Shown: positions 60,979-64,000 of the stretch, piece by piece
Layout of the letters: each line of letters starts with the position of its first letter
How positions within the stretch are numbered: the first letter of the stretch is position 1
Assembly: GCA_025055435.1 (NCBI GenBank)
Contig: JANWWN010000004.1
Coordinates: 32,996 to 96,995 of the forward strand
Direction: 5' to 3'
Length of the DNA stretch: 64,000 nucleotides
DNA from: Cyclobacteriaceae bacterium
GTDB taxonomy: Bacteria; Bacteroidota; Bacteroidia; Cytophagales; Cyclobacteriaceae
Program-made: the position numbers and the translations under genes
Notes under the pieces: model-generated
What the model saw: only the letters and a program-made list of their open reading frames with translations
The model's database searches: none
What the model was told of the DNA's origin: nothing

Positions 60979-62697
60979 TTAATAGGCCTTCGAAATCGGA
61001 CGGAATTCTGTCCAGTTATCAGTCCAGTCAGTTGAGCCGAAAGCACCCCGATAAGTAACCGTCTTGGTGAAGAAGGTGTCGCCGGTAAACTTACCATCTG
61101 TAAAGCTCGCACCGGTTGCAATGGTAGCGGTTCCGCTGGACAGCGTGAAGTTTGGATTGGACGGATAAGTAGCTGTAGTGTAGCGAGCGAAGAAGTTATC
61201 CACTCGCAAACCTAAATTTTCCCAGAAAGTGGTTTCCGAGCCTGACGCAGGCATGGTAAGTGTGGAATTATTTCTGGCAGTAGCTTCCCAATAGCTTTGG
61301 ACATCAGCAACATTTACGCCTGTTCCGGCTGCGTATTGGGTGTTTGCAGATAATACATTGTTAGCAAGCACGCCTGTACCTCCGGTATATTGTGAAAGAA
61401 CAGACGGCTGATTAAAGCGCAGTCCGGTAGGGAAACCTACAATCACAGAGTTGAAAATTGAAGCTGCCACGCGTCTGCGCAGGTCAATACAATGCACATT
61501 ATTAGCCGATATGGTGCGCCCAGCGTTATCACGAGGACCATAAACTGTGATATTCGAGAAAATGGCGGTGGTATAAGTACCCGCACCGGTATCGGTGTCA
61601 TTCGGACCGTTGTCTAATTCAAAAGCATTGGATTGTGACTGGTCGGCATAGAAAGGATTGCGTACCACTAATCCGAACTGAACCTTACCCGACCAGCCGT
61701 AGTCACCGTCAAAATCATCATCCCAGGTAGAGAGCGAAACAAGGTACTTTCCATTAACCGTTCCACCAAACCACTCAAAGCCGTCATCGCCACCAAAAGA
61801 AACCTGTATATATTCCATAATAGTGCCGCTGCCTACACCGCCCATGGTGATCGAATTTGTTTCATTATTGGGTGTAAGCTCGATTCCGGCATATTCTACG
61901 CGGAGATAGCGGTATGTTCCGGAGCTTTCGCCATCGTTTGTGCGAACATTAGAACCAAAACGTTTGGGCGGATCAATTCCTTCTACGCTGGGCGAACCAG
62001 AATCATCAGCAGAGGTATTTTGATTGGTGAATGCTCGTCCTAAAATAACAAGACCACCCCAGTCTCCCTTATCGCGTTCACCCACGTTTTGAGCGGAGGT
62101 CATCACCACCGGATTGGTAGCAGTACCGTTGCAGTTCAGGGTGCCTCCTTTTTCAACAACCAACGTACCTTTTGTGGCTTTATCACCAAAAATCACCGTT
62201 CCGGCAGGAATGGTTACGGTTACACCGTTAGGAATGAAGGTCTGACCTTTAATCAGATAACGCTTATTTGCATCAAGCGTTCGCGAGGTGAGGGGGCCAG
62301 GTCCCAATTGAATAACCGGGTCATTTACCTGGATAGACACAATACTGATTGTAGAAGGAAGATTTTTCTTATCAGTCGCCTGAAGTGTGATGGTAACGGT
62401 GGAACCAATTACGGCGGTTGGAGGTATGGTGTAGTTAATTGTCTGCGTTGATGTGGTCTCTCCACCCAAGTCAATCGAAGCGATGGATGTGGTGCCGACA
62501 AATGCATTCAGCCGGTCTCCGCCATTAGGCGCTGTAACGGTTACCTGAAAACTAATGGCATCGCCCGGTAAAGCTGAAATCGGGGCACCTGTTACAGACA
62601 AAGTTGGAGCGGGCTTGATCTCTTCTTCGTCATCACCACAACTTACCAGTACTAACGGACTGATAAGTAATGCGATTTTCCAGATGTACTTGTTCAT
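60979..62697 (-). CDS. Surface lipoprotein, Ig-like plus beta-helix, TonB-receptor-linked
   Basis: 572 residues. Lipoprotein signal MNKYIWKIALLISPLVLVSC (C20), an acidic linker (GDDEEEIKPAP), an immunoglobulin-like domain to about residue 130, then a parallel beta-helix-like region of GTLVVEKGGTLNCNG, GGLVILGRAF and GSGTIMEYIQVSFGGDDGFEW repeats. Such lipoproteins are commonly encoded next to a TonB-dependent receptor in Bacteroidota; here the partial receptor gene lies upstream on the same strand, 288 bases away. It may be a substrate-capture partner, but the ligand is unknown. It has its own -7 box and terminator. Confidence 0.82.
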   Translation of the reverse strand: MNKYIWKIALLISPLVLVSCGDDEEEIKPAPTLSVTGAPISALPGDAISFQVTVTAPNGGDRLNAFVGTTSIASIDLGGETTSTQTINYTIPPTAVIGSTVTITLQATDKKNLPSTISIVSIQVNDPVIQLGPGPLTSRTLDANKRYLIKGQTFIPNGVTVTIPAGTVIFGDKATKGTLVVEKGGTLNCNGTATNPVVMTSAQNVGERDKGDWGGLVILGRAFTNQNTSADDSGSPSVEGIDPPKRFGSNVRTNDGESSGTYRYLRVEYAGIELTPNNETNSITMGGVGSGTIMEYIQVSFGGDDGFEWFGGTVNGKYLVSLSTWDDDFDGDYGWSGKVQFGLVVRNPFYADQSQSNAFELDNGPNDTDTGAGTYTTAIFSNITVYGPRDNAGRTISANNVHCIDLRRRVAASIFNSVIVGFPTGLRFNQPSVLSQYTGGTGVLANNVLSANTQYAAGTGVNVADVQSYWEATARNNSTLTMPASGSETTFWENLGLRVDNFFARYTTATYPSNPNFTLSSGTATIATGASFTDGKFTGDTFFTKTVTYRGAFGSTDWTDNWTEFRPISKAY

Positions 62698-62736
62698 TGT
62701 TGATTTGGTTTTTGTTCAAGTTCTTTTATGTCGCGT

Positions 62737-62744
62737 CAAAATTA
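62737..62744 (-). promoter_or_regulatory. -7 box (TAATTTTG) of the beta-helix lipoprotein gene
   Basis: Minus-strand exact TAnnTTTG match, 39 bases before the ATG at 62697. The rest of the 288-base gap to the receptor gene shows no gene or convincing terminator. Confidence 0.5.
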
Positions 62745-62985
62745 GGTTCGACCTGTTTAGCCGCAGTTATTCCGGTTTTAACAAATTATTATGTGGCTTA
62801 ACGTCCGCATCACATTTTTTTAACAATTGAAATTGCTCCGGTAAGGTCGTGCCGGGTTAATTAACGCATTCCTTCAAGTTGAACTTTTTAAAGTAAGAGC
62901 AACGAATCTAACCTCAGCGTGATCCTTCTGTCACAAAAGTGGATGCACTGGTTATCTGGGTTTAAAAAATTACCAAGCAGCGAGG

Positions 62986-64000
62986 CTATCGGGAAATTTT
63001 GTAGCTCAATGAAAAAGCAAACTGCTGTCCTATGCGGTACAACATGATAGGCGCATCGCTCGAATTGAACGTTATTTTGTTGTTAACATCCGTATCCTGA
63101 TAGAACCTGTATTTAGCATTTAGCAAATTTTGAACATTAAACTTTGCTTCCATCCGACCAAATTGTTTGGCAATCTGCATATCCAGTGAATGACGCGGCA
63201 GCTCATAAATAGACGGGAAGTTTATATCGCCCACCTGGAAGATACGCTGACCAAAGATGTTGTACGCCACCGATACGTTGAAGCCCAGGTCCTGATCGGT
63301 ATAATACATGCCCAGGTTTAACAGATAGGGCGACTGACCCTGCAGTTCACGTTTTTGCTGCTGAAATCCGGCTTGCGAGCCCAGATTCACTAATGAATAA
63401 ATGTACGTGGCATTGAAGTTAACCGAGGTGTTGCGTAAAAACTTGGAAACACCCAGACTGGCCAACGACTTTCTGATTTCGAGTTCAGCGCCATAGGACT
63501 GCGCTTCATCTGCGTTTCCATACGTAGCCTGTGGCGACTCGGTGGTTAACTGAAGTATGGTTTCAATGGGACTTTTAAAATGCTTGTAAAACACACCGAA
63601 ACTAACAAGTTCGCCCGGATTAGGATACATTTCCCACCTCAGATCAACATTATCAATATCAGCCACTTTTAAATCAGGGTTTCCGAAAATGCCCATTTCC
63701 AATTCAAAGTTATAGTAGAGGAAAGGAGCCAGTTCGCGAAATTCCGGACGATTAACCGTGCGGCTATATGCCAGGCGCACCAGTGAGCGGTCGGATATAT
63801 TGTACGCAGTATTTAAAAAAGGAAGAGGCGAAAGTATCGGATTATCTACAACCACGGGGCCGTTGTTGGTTGCAGTATTGATTTGCTGACGGTTATATTC
63901 CAGACGAATTCCTCCTGAAATATCAAATTTTCCCAAAGGAAATCCCCCGCCTACGTAACCGGCTGTCAGGAGGTTCTCTCCCTCGTAGCGGTCTGACGGG
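62986..64000 (-). CDS. TonB-dependent receptor, C-terminal part (5' end beyond window)
   Basis: The frame is open to base 64000; at least 337 residues are visible and the internal TTG at 63936 is not the true start. The visible part is the end of the 22-strand barrel: alternating aromatic/polar strands, GIRLEYNRQQ, SRTVNRPEFRELAPFLYYNFELEMGIFGNPDLK, NVDLRWEMYPNPGELVSFGVFYK and the receptor-type terminal strand QQFAFSLSYKISR. The NRPEFRELAPF motif is the usual start of the C-terminal barrel in outer-membrane receptors of this phylum. It imports an unknown ligand, probably together with the downstream lipoprotein. Confidence 0.92.
   Translation of the reverse strand, partial: PSDRYEGENLLTAGYVGGGFPLGKFDISGGIRLEYNRQQINTATNNGPVVVDNPILSPLPFLNTAYNISDRSLVRLAYSRTVNRPEFRELAPFLYYNFELEMGIFGNPDLKVADIDNVDLRWEMYPNPGELVSFGVFYKHFKSPIETILQLTTESPQATYGNADEAQSYGAELEIRKSLASLGVSKFLRNTSVNFNATYIYSLVNLGSQAGFQQQKRELQGQSPYLLNLGMYYTDQDLGFNVSVAYNIFGQRIFQVGDINFPSIYELPRHSLDMQIAKQFGRMEAKFNVQNLLNAKYRFYQDTDVNNKITFNSSDAPIMLYRIGQQFAFSLSYKISR

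Noticed and set aside
1..64000. Prophage, insertion sequence or CRISPR array
   Set aside because: No transposase, integrase, phage structural gene or regularly spaced repeat array was found; the only spaced repeats are the three hip operators.

Overview
The window looks like a contiguous piece of a Bacteroidota chromosome, most likely from the order Cytophagales. The lineage call rests on the gene repertoire: a long-form NusB, a DUF1573 lipoprotein, YtxH, a DUF4293 membrane protein, a TonB-dependent receptor paired with a beta-helix lipoprotein, many lipoproteins, and TAnnTTTG-type -7 promoter boxes instead of TATAAT. Shine-Dalgarno sequences are mostly absent. Base composition is even (mid-to-high forties percent GC by eye). 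I see no phage, insertion sequence or CRISPR array; most of the window is housekeeping, with a few accessory islands.

Layout. 1-2065: end of a type I secretion adaptor and its TolC partner. 2062-4813: DEAD-box helicase, dihydroorotase, tRNA-His. 4904-9738: two alpha/beta hydrolases, a zinc-ribbon membrane protein and dxs. 9869-20238: scpA, then a long minus-strand block nusB-ytxH-DUF1573 / yajC-ybbR-coaE-RND adaptor-RND pump-TolC. 20337-27862: leucine-type dehydrogenase, two oppositely oriented ABC exporter half-subunits flanking a barrel-like protein, truA and a thiolase. 27927-33665: DUF4293, htpG, a GH32 lipoprotein and hypotheticals. 33726-40219: yraN diverging from a tightly coupled run (phosphosugar isomerase, lipB, hypothetical, exonuclease, rnr, polyprenyl synthetase). 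40249-43867: a divergent gamma-glutamyltransferase-like protein and two tandem purine nucleoside phosphorylases. 43879-45494: a tripartite HipB/HipS/HipT toxin-antitoxin module behind three palindromic operators. 45486-52553: uvrA, ECF sigma factor, glycosyltransferase, lytic transglycosylase. 52562-57532: a 1400-residue exported TPR-CHAT protein and a LOG-family protein. 57566-64000: GH130-like lipoprotein, TIGR01777 epimerase, hypotheticals, beta-helix lipoprotein and a partial TonB-dependent receptor.

The most interesting features are (i) the hipBST-like module, in which HipA is split into an N-subdomain protein and a kinase core and the upstream region holds three 14-bp palindromes with starts exactly 61 bp apart; (ii) two ABC half-transporters whose catalytic defects are complementary, predicting a heterodimer encoded on opposite strands; (iii) an exported TPR-CHAT protease candidate between a LOG protein and a lytic transglycosylase; (iv) several genes whose TAnnTTTG box lies only 4-7 nt before the start codon, predicting leaderless transcripts; and (v) tandem purine nucleoside phosphorylases that differ (Asn/Asp) at the base-recognition position.

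Limits: all function calls come from reading motifs by eye, with no database search. Promoter calls rest mainly on the -7 box, because a convincing -33 element was seen only for the tRNA.
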